A DNA stretch of 64,000 nt from Streptomyces sp. SKN60 (GCF_026236535.1 NZ_JAHTMW010000010.1:124001-188000); one strand, 5' to 3'. Shown: positions 17,248 to 26,503, numbered from the stretch's first letter. The notes: a model not told the origin generated them from the sequence alone. Program-made: numbers and translations.

Positions 17248-18824
17248 CAGCCCTTCTTGATCTCCCAGAAGCGGAAGACGGTGGAGGCGTCCAGGGTCCA
17301 TTCGAGGCCGGTGACGCCCTCGCGGGCGACGGCGTACTGCTTGCCCTGCCACAGCGGAAGGAGCGGGAGCTCGTCGGCGACGAGGTCCTGGACCTTGTTG
17401 TAGGTGGAGCCGGTCTGGGACCGGTCGGGCGAGGCGGCGACGGCCGGCAGCAGCTCGCCGGTGATCAGGGCGTTCTTGTAGCGGTTGCCGAGGACGTTGT
17501 CGTCGCCGAAGAACGGCGAGGTGAAGTTGTCGGCGTCCGGGTAGTCGGGGACCCAGCCGCGGACGTACACGCCGTACTTGCCGGCGTCGATGTCCTTCTC
17601 GTACTGCTCGTAGGGCACCGACTGGACCTTGGCCTCGAACAGGCCGCTGGCGTTGAGCTGGCCGGCTATGGCCTCCATCATCTGGTCGGTCGAGGGCCCG
17701 AAGCGGTTCGGGGTGGACCAGAGGGTGAGCTTGACCTTGCCGCTGACGCCGTCCTTGCGCAGCGCCTCCTTCGCCTTGGCGGTGTCGGGGTCGCCGTAGG
17801 TGTCGAAGAACGAGGTGGCGTGGCCGGCGATGCCGGCCGGGACGATGGAGTACAGCGGCGTCGCGGTCGACTTGTAGACGTTCTCGACGAGCGCCTCGCG
17901 GTCGACGAGGTGGGCGATGGCCTTGCGGACGCCGAGCTTGCCGGCGACCGGGTCCTTGACGTTGAAGACCAGGTGCTGGACCTCGGCGCTGGAGCCCTGG
18001 ACGACCTGGATGCCCTTGGCGTCGGTGCGGTTCTCCAGGGCGGCGATGTCGTCGGCGGCGAGGCCTCGGTAGGCGACGTCGATGTCGCCGGCGGAGAGGG
18101 CCTTGCCGAGGGCCTCGCGGTCGCCGCGGTAGAGCTTCAGGGTGACGCCGCCGTTCTTGCGCTTGGCGTTGCCCTGGTAGCTGTTGTTGGCGGTGAAGAC
18201 GGCCTCGGTGTCGCTGAAGGAGTCGAGCTTGTACGGGCCGGAGCCGGCCGCCTTGCCGTCGGTGCGCAGGGCGTCGGCGGCGTACTCGCGGTGGTCGACG
18301 ATGGAGCCGGCGCCCGAGGCGATCTTGCTGGGGAAGGTGGCGTCGGCGACCTTCAGGCGGAAGACGACGGTCTTCGCGTCGGGGGCCTCGATGGAGTCGA
18401 TCGAGGAGAGCAGCGGGGCCGGGCCGTTGGGGTCGGCGATCTTCAGGGCGCGCTCGAAGGAGAACTTGACGTCCTCCGACGTGAGCGGGTTGCCGTTGGA
18501 GAACTTCAGGCCCTCGCGGAGGGTGCAGGTGTAGACCTTGCTGCCGCCGGAGAAGGCGCACTTGTCGGCGGCGTCGGGCTCGGGCTCGGAGCCGCCCTTG
18601 GGGAAGGCGAGCAGGGACTGGAAGACGTTGTTGAACAGCAGCCAGGAACCGGGGTCGTAGCCGCCGGCCGGGTCGGTCGCGACGATCTCGTCGGACATGC
18701 CGACCCGGACGGTCGGTCCGGCGTTACCGGAGCCTTCGCCCTGTTCGGTGCCGCAGCCGCTGAGCAGGGTCGCGGCCAGGCCCGCGGCGAGCGGGGCGGT
18801 CAGCCACTTGTTGTGTGCCTTCAC
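17247..18824 (-). CDS. ABC transporter substrate-binding lipoprotein, family 5 (peptide type), copy 1
   Basis: A 525-residue exported lipoprotein. The signal peptide ends in the lipobox LLSGC. The body is a family-5 solute-binding protein: LREGLKFSNGNPLTSEDVKFSFERAL, VRKAIAHLVDRE and the closing LPLWQGKQYAVAREGVTGLEW. Such proteins bind oligopeptides, nickel chelates or sugars. No permease or ATPase gene is in the window, so it either uses a distant transporter or acts as a receptor. It is a paralogue of the next gene upstream, 68 bases away. GTG start. Confidence 0.93.
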   Translation of the reverse strand: MKAHNKWLTAPLAAGLAATLLSGCGTEQGEGSGNAGPTVRVGMSDEIVATDPAGGYDPGSWLLFNNVFQSLLAFPKGGSEPEPDAADKCAFSGGSKVYTCTLREGLKFSNGNPLTSEDVKFSFERALKIADPNGPAPLLSSIDSIEAPDAKTVVFRLKVADATFPSKIASGAGSIVDHREYAADALRTDGKAAGSGPYKLDSFSDTEAVFTANNSYQGNAKRKNGGVTLKLYRGDREALGKALSAGDIDVAYRGLAADDIAALENRTDAKGIQVVQGSSAEVQHLVFNVKDPVAGKLGVRKAIAHLVDREALVENVYKSTATPLYSIVPAGIAGHATSFFDTYGDPDTAKAKEALRKDGVSGKVKLTLWSTPNRFGPSTDQMMEAIAGQLNASGLFEAKVQSVPYEQYEKDIDAGKYGVYVRGWVPDYPDADNFTSPFFGDDNVLGNRYKNALITGELLPAVAASPDRSQTGSTYNKVQDLVADELPLLPLWQGKQYAVAREGVTGLEWTLDASTVFRFWEIKKG

Positions 18825-18852
18825 AGAACTTGCCTCTTGATCTCTTGCCAGG

Positions 18853-18879
18853 CCGGCCGCGCGGGCAGTGCGCGGCCGG
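18853..18879 (-). terminator. Hairpin between the two binding-protein genes
   Basis: Ten-base arms CCGGCCGCGC (18853-18862) and GCGCGGCCGG (18870-18879) lie 13 bases past the stop of copy 2. The two genes may therefore be partly uncoupled. Confidence 0.7.
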
Positions 18880-18892
18880 TACAACGAAGGGG

Positions 18893-20482
18893 TCAGGCGG
18901 TGCCGCGGCCGAGCTCCCACAGGAGCAGGTCGGAGGAGGTGTTCAGCGCCCATTCGACGCCGGTGACGTCGTCGCGGGCGGCGACGTACTGCTTGCCCTG
19001 CCACAGCGGCAGCACCGGGACGTCCTTGGCGACGATCTTCTGGATCTGCTCGAAGACCGGGGTCGCGGCGGTGCGGTCGGCCTGGCGGCGCGACTGCGGG
19101 ATCAGCCGGTCACGGACGGACTGGTTGACGTAGGGGGTGTTGAGGAAGTTGTCGCTGTCCAGGAACGGCGCGATGTAGTTGTCCGGGTCCGGGTAGTCGG
19201 GGAACCAGCCGAGGCCGTAGACGGCGTAGTCGCCGCGCTTCTGCGCCGGGCGGAACTTGGACCACTCGGTGCCCTTGATCTTGGCGTCGAACAGCTTGGA
19301 GGCGTTGAGCTGGGCGCCGAGCGCCTCGAACTCCTCGGCCGTCTCGCTGCCGTAGTGGTCGGTGGTGTAGTTGAGGGTGACCGGGACGGGCGTCTTCACG
19401 CCGGCGTCGCGCAGCAGCTTGGCCGCCTTGGCCGCGTCGGGCTCGCCGTAGGTGTCGATGAACGAGGTGGCGTGGCCGGTGACGCTGGAGGGGATCAGCG
19501 AGTACAGCGGCTGGGCGGTGGGGCCGTAGACCTGCTCGATCAGCTTGCCGCGGTCGACGACGGAGGCCATGGCCTGCCGGACGGCCTTCTCCTTGACGGC
19601 CGGGGCCTTGGTGTTGAAGCCGAGGTAGCGGATCTCCAGGCCGGGGACCTCGGTGAGGTTGATGCCCTCCTGGGGCTTCTCGGTGAGGTCCTTGATCTGG
19701 GGCTGCGACATGGCGCGGGCGGCCATGTCGATGTCGTCGGCGCGCAGCGCCTTGTCCATGGCGGCGGCGTCGGCGAAGGAGCGCAGTTCGACCTTGTCGT
19801 TGCGCAGGGTGATGTCGCCCTGGTACTTCGGGTTCTTGGTGAAGACGAATTTGGTCACCGCGTCGCCGGAGACCTCGGTCTTCAGGGTGTACGGGCCGGA
19901 GCCGTCCACGTCGAAGCCGGCGCGCAGCGCCTTGCCGTCGTACTTGGCCTTGCTGAGGATGCCGGCGACGGGGGTGGAGAGCTTGTACGGGAAGGTGGCG
20001 TCGGGCGTCTTGAGGTGGAAGATCACCTCGAGCTCGCCCCGGGTCTCCACGGTGTCGATGTTGGAGAGCAGGGCGGCCGTGCCGTTGTCGGACTTGATGG
20101 CGAGCACGCGCTCGACGGAGAACTTGACGTCCGCGGCGGTGACCGGGGTGCCGTCGGCGAAGGTGAGGCCCTCGCGCAGCTTGCAGCGGTAGCTCTCGCT
20201 CTCCTTGTCGGAGAAGCCGCAGCTCTGGGCGGCCTCGGGGACCGGCGCACCGCCGCCGCGCGGGACGTGCATCAGGGTCTGAAGGGTCTGCCGCAGGATG
20301 TTCCAGGCGCCGGTGTCGTAGGCGAAGGCCGGGTCGAGCGGGGCGGGGGCGTCCTCGGTGGCTTCGAACCGGTCCGTGGTGCCGACGACGATGGCTCTGC
20401 TGTCGTCCCCTCCGCCGCAGCCGGCGAGCAGGGGGGTGAGCAGGGCGGCCACGGCGGGCAGCACCAGGGTCTTGCGGTTCAT
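18893..20482 (-). CDS. ABC transporter substrate-binding lipoprotein, family 5, copy 2
   Basis: A 529-residue lipoprotein with signal peptide and lipobox LLAGC. It shares with copy 1 the block LREGLTFADGTPVTAADVKFSVERVL, the YSLIPSSVTGHATSFIDTYGEPDAAKA segment and the C-terminal LPLWQGKQYVAARDDVTGVEWAL. The pair therefore looks like an old tandem duplication with diverged binding pockets. ATG follows AGGAG. As with copy 1, no membrane or ATPase components are near. Confidence 0.93.
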   Translation of the reverse strand: MNRKTLVLPAVAALLTPLLAGCGGGDDSRAIVVGTTDRFEATEDAPAPLDPAFAYDTGAWNILRQTLQTLMHVPRGGGAPVPEAAQSCGFSDKESESYRCKLREGLTFADGTPVTAADVKFSVERVLAIKSDNGTAALLSNIDTVETRGELEVIFHLKTPDATFPYKLSTPVAGILSKAKYDGKALRAGFDVDGSGPYTLKTEVSGDAVTKFVFTKNPKYQGDITLRNDKVELRSFADAAAMDKALRADDIDMAARAMSQPQIKDLTEKPQEGINLTEVPGLEIRYLGFNTKAPAVKEKAVRQAMASVVDRGKLIEQVYGPTAQPLYSLIPSSVTGHATSFIDTYGEPDAAKAAKLLRDAGVKTPVPVTLNYTTDHYGSETAEEFEALGAQLNASKLFDAKIKGTEWSKFRPAQKRGDYAVYGLGWFPDYPDPDNYIAPFLDSDNFLNTPYVNQSVRDRLIPQSRRQADRTAATPVFEQIQKIVAKDVPVLPLWQGKQYVAARDDVTGVEWALNTSSDLLLWELGRGTA

Positions 20483-20951
20483 CTGGGACGTTCTCCTCAT
20501 CCGGCACGGGGTGTCGGCCGGCAGTGGTACAGCGGCTTTCGGGCACTCCGTCGGCCGCCCGGTCGGGGCGGTGGCGATCGGGCCGGGATGGGGGTGCGAT
20601 CGGGCCTGTGGACGCGGCGACTTGGGTGGGCGCCGGGGCACGCGGTGGGGTGCGGCGGAGTACTCGCGAAAGCGTAGTGGGCGGCGCCGGGGTTACTGGA
20701 CGGAAGCAATCGCGGCCGTCACCCGGGGGCGATCATGAATACGGTGCGTTCGATAGTCATGCAGGGGAATGATTCGTACGCGGCTGGGCGAATCGGGACA
20801 CAAGAGCGGGGTGTAACCGCCGGTTTCCGGACACCGCACGCAGACAGGCCACCCGCCGGTCGGCACTCTGCGTGACGAAGCTCACGCAGGGTTCTTTCCG
20901 GCGGATGGCCTGTTCGTTTCCGGACGCGAAGCGGGGTGGCTCGGATCCCGC
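20483..20951. other. 469-base gap between binding-protein copy 2 and the HAD gene
   Basis: I find no convincing gene here. The left part should hold the promoter of binding-protein copy 2. It includes a comparatively AT-rich patch around 20725-20775, but I cannot assign boxes with confidence. The right part (20844-20913) holds the HAD gene terminator. Confidence 0.6.
20844..20913 (-). terminator. Nested double hairpin after the HAD gene
   Basis: Outer arms of 16 bases (20844-20859 and 20898-20913) pair with one mismatch that becomes a G-U wobble in minus-strand RNA. Inside is a second perfect hairpin, CTGCGTGA (20868-20875) with TCACGCAG (20882-20889). It lies 38 bases past the HAD stop. Confidence 0.75.
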
Positions 20952-21671
20952 TCAGATCCCGTGCGGCGCGGCGCTCCGGGAGGTGATCAGGGTGCGCAGG
21001 AAGGGCACGTCGACCTCTTCCAGGGAGCGCACCACGACCCGGCCCGCGGAGGGCGCGATGGGGGCGACGGAGGGCACGGCGACGACCCGGCAGCCGGCCG
21101 CCTCGGCGGCCGCGACTCCGGTCGCGGTGTCCTCGACGACGGCGCACAGCAGGGGGTCCGCGCCCACCCCGCGGGCGGCGGTCAGATACGGCTCCGGGTG
21201 CGGCTTGGTACGGGCCACCTCGTCGCCCGCGACGGTCAGCGCGAAGCGGTCGCGGCCGAGCGAGCCGAGCACCCGGTCGATGATCCGCCGGTGCGAGGCG
21301 GAGACCAGGGCGGTGGGGATGTTGTGCCGGGCCAGCTCGGTGAGCAGCCGGTCGGCGCCCGGCATCAGCGGCACACCGCGGTCGATGCGCTGCTCGAACT
21401 TCTCGTTGAGCAGCACGGTGAGCTCGGCCAGGGTGATGTCGGCCCCGGTGGCCTCGATCAGATAGCCGGCGCTGCGGGTCATGGGACCGCCGACCACGAT
21501 GTCCCGCCAGGACTCGTCGAGCCGGTGCCCGAGGTCCGCGAAGACCTCCACCTCCGCGTCCCACCAGAAGCCCTCGGTGTCGACGAGGGTGCCGTCCATG
21601 TCGAGGAAGACCGCCTGCAGCGCGGAGCTGCCGTTGGCACGGGACAAGGACGCGGGGACCGTACTGGTCAT
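20952..21671 (-). CDS. HAD-family phosphatase (beta-phosphoglucomutase/GPP-like)
   Basis: A 239-residue phosphohydrolase. Motif I FLDMDGTLVD gives the nucleophile and acid Asp pair, motif II is LVSASHR, and motifs III/IV are KPHPEPYL with VVEDTATG. The helical cap between motifs I and II is the type found in sugar-phosphate phosphatases and beta-phosphoglucomutases. The substrate cannot be named. GGAGGTG precedes the ATG. It lies downstream of metH but behind hairpins. Confidence 0.9.
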   Translation of the reverse strand: MTSTVPASLSRANGSSALQAVFLDMDGTLVDTEGFWWDAEVEVFADLGHRLDESWRDIVVGGPMTRSAGYLIEATGADITLAELTVLLNEKFEQRIDRGVPLMPGADRLLTELARHNIPTALVSASHRRIIDRVLGSLGRDRFALTVAGDEVARTKPHPEPYLTAARGVGADPLLCAVVEDTATGVAAAEAAGCRVVAVPSVAPIAPSAGRVVVRSLEEVDVPFLRTLITSRSAAPHGI

Positions 21672-21698
21672 CCGGCACACCTCCACGGAGGGACGAAG

Positions 21699-21757
21699 AG
21701 GCCGGTCACCCTCCCCGGTACGGGGGTGGCGACCGGCCTGCACTGGACCGACCAGTG
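21699..21757 (-). terminator. Two hairpins between metH and the HAD gene
   Basis: Arms AGGCCGGTC (21699-21707) and GACCGGCCT (21731-21739) form one stem. CACTGG (21741-21746) and CCAGTG (21752-21757) form a second, nearer to the metH stop. Together they should end the metH transcript, although the HAD start is close by. Confidence 0.65.
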
Positions 21758-21801
21758 TACGTCCGGTTCACATCGAACGCAGGGATTTACTCCTGTCCCG
21801 A

Positions 21802-24800
21802 TTACCGAGCGTTGAAGTACTTCGCCTCCGGGTGATGGATGACGATGGCGTCGGTGGACTGCTCGGGGTGCAGCTGGAACTCCTCGGAGAGGTGGACGCC
21901 GATCCGCTCCGGCTCCAGGAGCTCGGCGATCTTCGCCCGGTCCTCCAGGTCGGGGCAGGCGCCGTAGCCGAGCGAGAAGCGCGCGCCGCGGTACTTGAGG
22001 TCGAACATGTCCTTCACGTCGGCCGGGTCCTCGCCGCCGAAGCCGAGCTCGGCGCGCACGCGCGCGTGCCAGTACTCGGCGAGGGCCTCCGCCAGCTGCA
22101 CGGACAGGCCGTGCAGTTCGAGGTAGTCGCGGTAGGAGTCGGAGGCGAAGAGCTTGGCCGTGGCCTCGCCGATCTTCGAGCCGACGGTGACGACCTGGAG
22201 GCCGACGACGTCGGTCTCGCCGGACTCCTCCGGGCGGAAGAAGTCCGCCAGGCACAGTCGGCGGCCGCGCCGCTGACGCGGGAAGGTGAAGCGGGTCCGC
22301 TCGTTCCCGGCCTCGTCGAGGATGATCAGGTCGTCGCCCTTGGAGACGCAGGGGAAGTAGCCGTGGACGACGGCCGCTTCGAGCAGGTTCTCCGTGTGGA
22401 GCCGCTCCAGCCAGCCGCGCAGCCGCGGCCGGCCGTCGGTCTCCACCAGCTCCTCGTACGAGGGCCCGTCGCCGGCCCGGTTCTGCTTCAGGCCCCACTG
22501 GCCCTTGAAGAGCGCGCCCTCGTCGAGCCAGGAGGCGTAGTCCTTCAGCGGGATGCCCTTGACGACGCGGGTGCCCCAGAACGGCGGGGTGGGTACGGGG
22601 TTGTCGGTGGCGACGTCGGAACGGCCGCCGGGCTCCGGCTCGTCGACCTGGAGGGTGGCGGAGCTCGTGGCGACCCGGCGCTGCTTCAGCTCGGGCAGTA
22701 CGGCTCCGGGGACACCGCGCTTGACGGCGACGAGGGCGTCCATCAGGCGCAGGCCCTCGAAGGCGTCGCGGGCGTAGCGGACCTCGCCCTGGTAGATCTC
22801 GTGGAGGTCCTGCTCGACGTAGGCGCGGGTGAGGGCGGCGCCGCCGAGGATCACCGGGTACTTGGCCGCCAGCTCGCGCTGGTTGAGCTCCTCCAGGTTC
22901 TCCTTCATGATCACGGTCGACTTGACCAGGAGACCGGACATGCCGATGACGTCGGCGGAGTGCTCCTCGGCGGCCTCCAGGATCGCGGAGACGGGCTGCT
23001 TGATGCCCAGGTTGACCACGTTGTAGCCGTTGTTCGACAGGATGATGTCGACCAGGTTCTTGCCGATGTCGTGGACGTCGCCGCGGACGGTCGCGAGGAC
23101 GATGGTGCCCTTGCCCTCCGCGTCGGACTTCTCCATGTGCGGCTCCAGATGGGCCACCGCGGTCTTCATGACCTCGGCGGACTGCAGCACGAACGGCAGC
23201 TGCATCTGGCCCGAGCCGAACAGCTCACCGACGACCTTCATCCCGTCCAGGAGCGTGTTGTTGACGATGTCCAGGGCCGGCGTGGTGGTCAGCGCCTCGT
23301 CGAGGTCGGCCTCCAGGCCGTTCTTCTCACCGTCGATGATCCGCCGCTTCAGCCGCTCCTCCAGCGGCAGCGCGGCCAGCTCCTCCGCCTTGCCGGCCTT
23401 CAGCGACTTCGCCGTCGCGCCCTCGAAGAGGGCCATCAGCTTCTGCAGCGGGTCATAGCCCTCGCTGCGCCGGTCGTAGATCAGATCGAGGGCGGTGGTG
23501 ACCTGCTCGTCGTCGAAACGGGCGATCGGCAGGATCTTCGACGCGTGCACGATCGCCGAGTCCAGACCCGCCTTCACACACTCGTCCAGGAAGACGGAGT
23601 TCAGCAGGATCCGGGCCGCCGGATTCAGGCCGAAGGAGATGTTGGACAGACCGAGGGTGGTCTGGACGTCCGGGTGGCGGCGCTTCAGCTCGCGGATCGC
23701 CTCGATCGTCGCCACACCGTCCTTGCGGGACTCCTCCTGACCCGTGCAGATCGTGAACGTCAGGGTGTCGATCAGGATGTCCGACTCGAGGATGCCCCAG
23801 TTCCCGGTCAGATCGTCGATGATCCGCTCGGCGATCGCGACCTTGTCCTCGACCGTCCGGGCCTGCCCCTTCTCGTCGATCGTCAGCGCGATCAGCGCCG
23901 CACCGTGCTGCTTCGCAAGGCGCGTGACCTTGACGAAACGGGACTCCGGCCCGTCGCCGTCCTCGTAGTTGACCGAGTTGATGACCGCCCGGCCACCCAG
24001 CTTCTCCAGACCCGCCTCGATGACATCCACCTCGGTGGAGTCCAACACGATCGGCAGGGTGGAGGCGGTGGCGAACCGGCCCGCGAGCTCCTTCATGTCC
24101 GCGACACCGTCACGGCCCACGTAGTCCACGCACAGGTCGAGCATGTGCGCGCCCTCGCGGATCTGGTCGCGCGCCATCTCCACGCAGTCGTCCCAGCGGC
24201 CCTCCAGCATGGCCTCGCGGAACTTCTTCGAACCGTTGGCGTTCGTCCGCTCACCGATGGCGAGGTAGGAGGTGTCCTGGCGGAACGGCACCGTCTGGTA
24301 CAGCGACGCGGCGCCCGGCTCCGGGTGCGCCACCCGCGCCGGCGGGACGACCCCACGCACCCGCTCCACGACCTGCCGCAGGTGCTCCGGCGTCGTACCG
24401 CAGCAGCCGCCGACCAGCGACAGCCCGTACTCGGCCACGAAGGTCTCGTGGGCGTCGGCCAGCTCCGCCGGCGACAGCGGGTAGTGCGCGCCGTCCTTCG
24501 TCAGCACCGGCAGACCCGCGTTCGGCATGCAGGACAGCGCGATGCCGGCGTGCCGGGCGAGGTAGCGCAGGTGCTCGCTCATCTCGGCGGGGCCGGTGGC
24601 GCAGTTCATGCCGATCATGTCGATGCCCAGCGGCTCAAGCGCCGTCAGCGCCGCACCGATCTCCGACCCGAGCAGCATCGTGCCCGTCGTCTCCACCGTC
24701 ACCGAGGTGATGAGCGGGACGGTGTAGCCGGCGATCTCCATGGCGCGGTGGGCCGCGATGATCGCGGCCTTGGTCTGCAGGAGGTCCTGGGTGGTCTCCA

Positions 24801-25320
24801 CGATCAGCGCGTCGGCGCCGCCGGCGAGGAGGCCCTCGGCGTTCTGCTGGTAGGCGTCGCGGATGGTCGCGTACTCGACGTGGCCGAGGGTCGGCAGCTT
24901 GGTGCCGGGGCCCATGGAGCCGAGCACCCAGCGCTGCTGTCCGGTCCGCTCGGTGTAGTCGTCGGCGACCTCGCGGGCGATCCGGGCGCCGGCCTCGGAG
25001 AGCTCCTGGATGCGGTGGGCGATGTCGTACTCGCCGAGCGCGGAGAAGTTGCAGTTGAAGGTGTTGGTGCCGACGCAGTCGGTGCCGACCGCGAGATAGG
25101 CGTCGTGGACCGAGCGGACGATGTCCGGGCGGGAGACGTTCAGGATCTCGTTGCAGCCCTCCAGGTTCTGGAAGTCCTCCAAGGAGGGGTCCTGGGCCTG
25201 GAGCATGGTGCCCATCGCGCCGTCGGAGACGACGACCCGGGAGGCGAGTGCCTCGCGGAGGGCGTCGGCCCGCTGGGCGGCGGTCGCGGATGCGGTGGAA
25301 GGGGTCGGCGACGAGGCCAT
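21802..25320 (-). CDS. metH: MetH, cobalamin-dependent methionine synthase
   Basis: MetH (1172 residues) moves a methyl group from methyltetrahydrofolate through cobalamin to homocysteine. The order of domains is complete. The homocysteine domain has zinc cysteines in MNCATGP and GGCCGTTP. The folate domain has GERTNANGSKKF. The B12 domain has the Asp-x-His-x2-Gly motif in VRGDVHDIGKN. The SAM-dependent reactivation domain ends in SEEFQLHPEQSTDAIVIHHPEAKYF. ATG follows AGGGAG. A longer frame continues upstream but overlaps gylR. No cobalamin or SAM riboswitch is visible in the 243-base leader region. Confidence 0.97.
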   Translation of the reverse strand: MASSPTPSTASATAAQRADALREALASRVVVSDGAMGTMLQAQDPSLEDFQNLEGCNEILNVSRPDIVRSVHDAYLAVGTDCVGTNTFNCNFSALGEYDIAHRIQELSEAGARIAREVADDYTERTGQQRWVLGSMGPGTKLPTLGHVEYATIRDAYQQNAEGLLAGGADALIVETTQDLLQTKAAIIAAHRAMEIAGYTVPLITSVTVETTGTMLLGSEIGAALTALEPLGIDMIGMNCATGPAEMSEHLRYLARHAGIALSCMPNAGLPVLTKDGAHYPLSPAELADAHETFVAEYGLSLVGGCCGTTPEHLRQVVERVRGVVPPARVAHPEPGAASLYQTVPFRQDTSYLAIGERTNANGSKKFREAMLEGRWDDCVEMARDQIREGAHMLDLCVDYVGRDGVADMKELAGRFATASTLPIVLDSTEVDVIEAGLEKLGGRAVINSVNYEDGDGPESRFVKVTRLAKQHGAALIALTIDEKGQARTVEDKVAIAERIIDDLTGNWGILESDILIDTLTFTICTGQEESRKDGVATIEAIRELKRRHPDVQTTLGLSNISFGLNPAARILLNSVFLDECVKAGLDSAIVHASKILPIARFDDEQVTTALDLIYDRRSEGYDPLQKLMALFEGATAKSLKAGKAEELAALPLEERLKRRIIDGEKNGLEADLDEALTTTPALDIVNNTLLDGMKVVGELFGSGQMQLPFVLQSAEVMKTAVAHLEPHMEKSDAEGKGTIVLATVRGDVHDIGKNLVDIILSNNGYNVVNLGIKQPVSAILEAAEEHSADVIGMSGLLVKSTVIMKENLEELNQRELAAKYPVILGGAALTRAYVEQDLHEIYQGEVRYARDAFEGLRLMDALVAVKRGVPGAVLPELKQRRVATSSATLQVDEPEPGGRSDVATDNPVPTPPFWGTRVVKGIPLKDYASWLDEGALFKGQWGLKQNRAGDGPSYEELVETDGRPRLRGWLERLHTENLLEAAVVHGYFPCVSKGDDLIILDEAGNERTRFTFPRQRRGRRLCLADFFRPEESGETDVVGLQVVTVGSKIGEATAKLFASDSYRDYLELHGLSVQLAEALAEYWHARVRAELGFGGEDPADVKDMFDLKYRGARFSLGYGACPDLEDRAKIAELLEPERIGVHLSEEFQLHPEQSTDAIVIHHPEAKYFNAR

Positions 25321-25487
25321 GGATGGGGCTCCCTGGGATGCGACGGCTGTCGGCTTTGCGCCCTCGGCAGAGGGTGCACGGGCCCAGAGTAACCATGCAG
25401 GGGCCGGGGTGGACATGGGGTTCCGGCAGGTGGACGGCATCCTGTGTCCGGGGACTCCCGGTCCGGCCCGTTCTTGTCCGACACTGT

Positions 25488-25502
25488 CTTGTGTGACACA
25501 AG
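25488..25502. promoter_or_regulatory. Perfect 15-base palindrome between metH and gylR
   Basis: CTTGTGTGACACAAG is symmetrical about base 25495. It lies between two divergent genes, 62 bases before the gylR ATG. It could be a second regulator site; its owner is unknown. Confidence 0.45.
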
Positions 25503-25520
25503 GTCGGCATCGACCGATAG

Positions 25521-25541
25521 TGTTCAGCATTGTCGAACAGC
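25521..25541 (+). promoter_or_regulatory. Candidate GylR operator at gylR
   Basis: The 15-mer GCATTGTCGAACAGC (25527-25541) recurs exactly at 26467-26481 upstream of glpF. At gylR it also forms the inverted repeat TGTTC (25521-25525) and GAACA (25535-25539). Sharing between the regulator and its target promoter marks it as the probable GylR site, consistent with autoregulation. Confidence 0.75.
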
Positions 25542-25563
25542 ATGTGAGGAGAAAGGCCGGGCG

Positions 25564-26328
25564 ATGGCGAAGAACATCCAGTCGCTTGAACGGGCGGCGG
25601 CGATGCTGCGACTGCTCGCGGGCGGCGAGCGCCGGCTCGGCCTGTCCGACATCGCCTCCTCCCTCGGACTCGCCAAGGGAACGGCGCACGGCATCCTGCG
25701 CACCCTCCAGGCCGAGGGCTTCGTGGAGCAGGACCCGGCCTCGGGGCGCTACCAGCTGGGCGCGGAGCTGCTGCGCCTGGGCAACAGCTATCTGGACGTG
25801 CACGAACTGCGCGCGCGGGCGCTGGTGTGGACGGACGACCTGGCCCGGTCCAGCGGCGAGAGCGTCCATCTGGGCGTGCTCCACCAGAGCGGCGTGCTGA
25901 TCGTCCACCATGTCTTCCGGCCGGACGACAGCCGGCAGGTCCTGGAGGTGGGGGCGATGCAGCCGCTGCACTCCACGGCCCTGGGCAAGGTGCTGTCGGC
26001 CTACGACCCGGTGGCGCACACCGAGGCCGTGGAGGTCGAGCGGGAGCCGTTCACGCCCCGTACGGTCACGGAGCTGACGGACTTCGAGTCGCTGCTCGAC
26101 ATGACCCGGGCGCGCGGCTGGGCGGCCGACGTGGAGGAGACCTGGGAGGGCGTGGCCTCGGTGGCGGCGCCGATCCACGACCGGCGCCGGATGCCGGTGG
26201 GCGCGGTGGCCATCACCGGTGCCGTGGAGCGGGTCTGTGCGGGCGGGGAGCTCCGCTCGGAGCTGGTGGCCGCGGTGCGGGACTGCGCCCGCGCGGTCTC
26301 CCGCGACCTGGGGGCGGGCCGCTTCTGA
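25564..26328 (+). CDS. gylR: GylR, IclR-family regulator of glycerol use
   Basis: A 254-residue IclR-type protein, the same length as I recall for S. coelicolor GylR. The winged helix is at the N-terminus (QSLERAAAMLRLL...LSDIASSLGLAKGTAHGILRTLQAEGF). The effector domain has GESVHLGVLHQSGVLIVHH and LHSTALGKVLSAY. It sits directly before glpF-glpK-glpD. GylR represses this operon in the absence of glycerol signals; the effector is probably glycerol 3-phosphate. It should also repress itself through the site upstream. ATG with AGGAG about 13 bases away. Confidence 0.95.
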   Translation: MAKNIQSLERAAAMLRLLAGGERRLGLSDIASSLGLAKGTAHGILRTLQAEGFVEQDPASGRYQLGAELLRLGNSYLDVHELRARALVWTDDLARSSGESVHLGVLHQSGVLIVHHVFRPDDSRQVLEVGAMQPLHSTALGKVLSAYDPVAHTEAVEVEREPFTPRTVTELTDFESLLDMTRARGWAADVEETWEGVASVAAPIHDRRRMPVGAVAITGAVERVCAGGELRSELVAAVRDCARAVSRDLGAGRF

Positions 26329-26466
26329 CCTTCCGGCGCCCCCGGGACGGGCAGCGTCCGGGCACCCCTGAACCCGTCGGTAACGATCGCGTTATCGGCG
26401 GGTTTTTCGTTCCCGCGACCCTTGACGCGCTGTTAACCGTGGCGCAAAACTTCCGTTCATCGGTCG

Positions 26467-26503
26467 GCATTGTCGAACAGCTACCGGCAATACGCGCTAA
26501 GGT
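26467..26503 (+). promoter_or_regulatory. glpF promoter with GylR operator
   Basis: The shared 15-mer lies at 26467-26481. A -10-like TAAGGT is at 26498-26503, which places the operator over the -35 region. A repressor bound there would block RNA polymerase. The 5' leader to glpF is then about 95 bases. Confidence 0.65.

Noticed and set aside
21481..25392. A 1303-codon open frame antisense to metH
   Set aside because: metH is certain. The antisense frame is a by-product of GC-rich third positions, is rich in Arg, Gly, Val and His, and has no recognisable domain.
25321..25563. A cobalamin or SAM riboswitch upstream of metH
   Set aside because: I looked for the B12-box and S-box core sequences on the minus strand and found neither.
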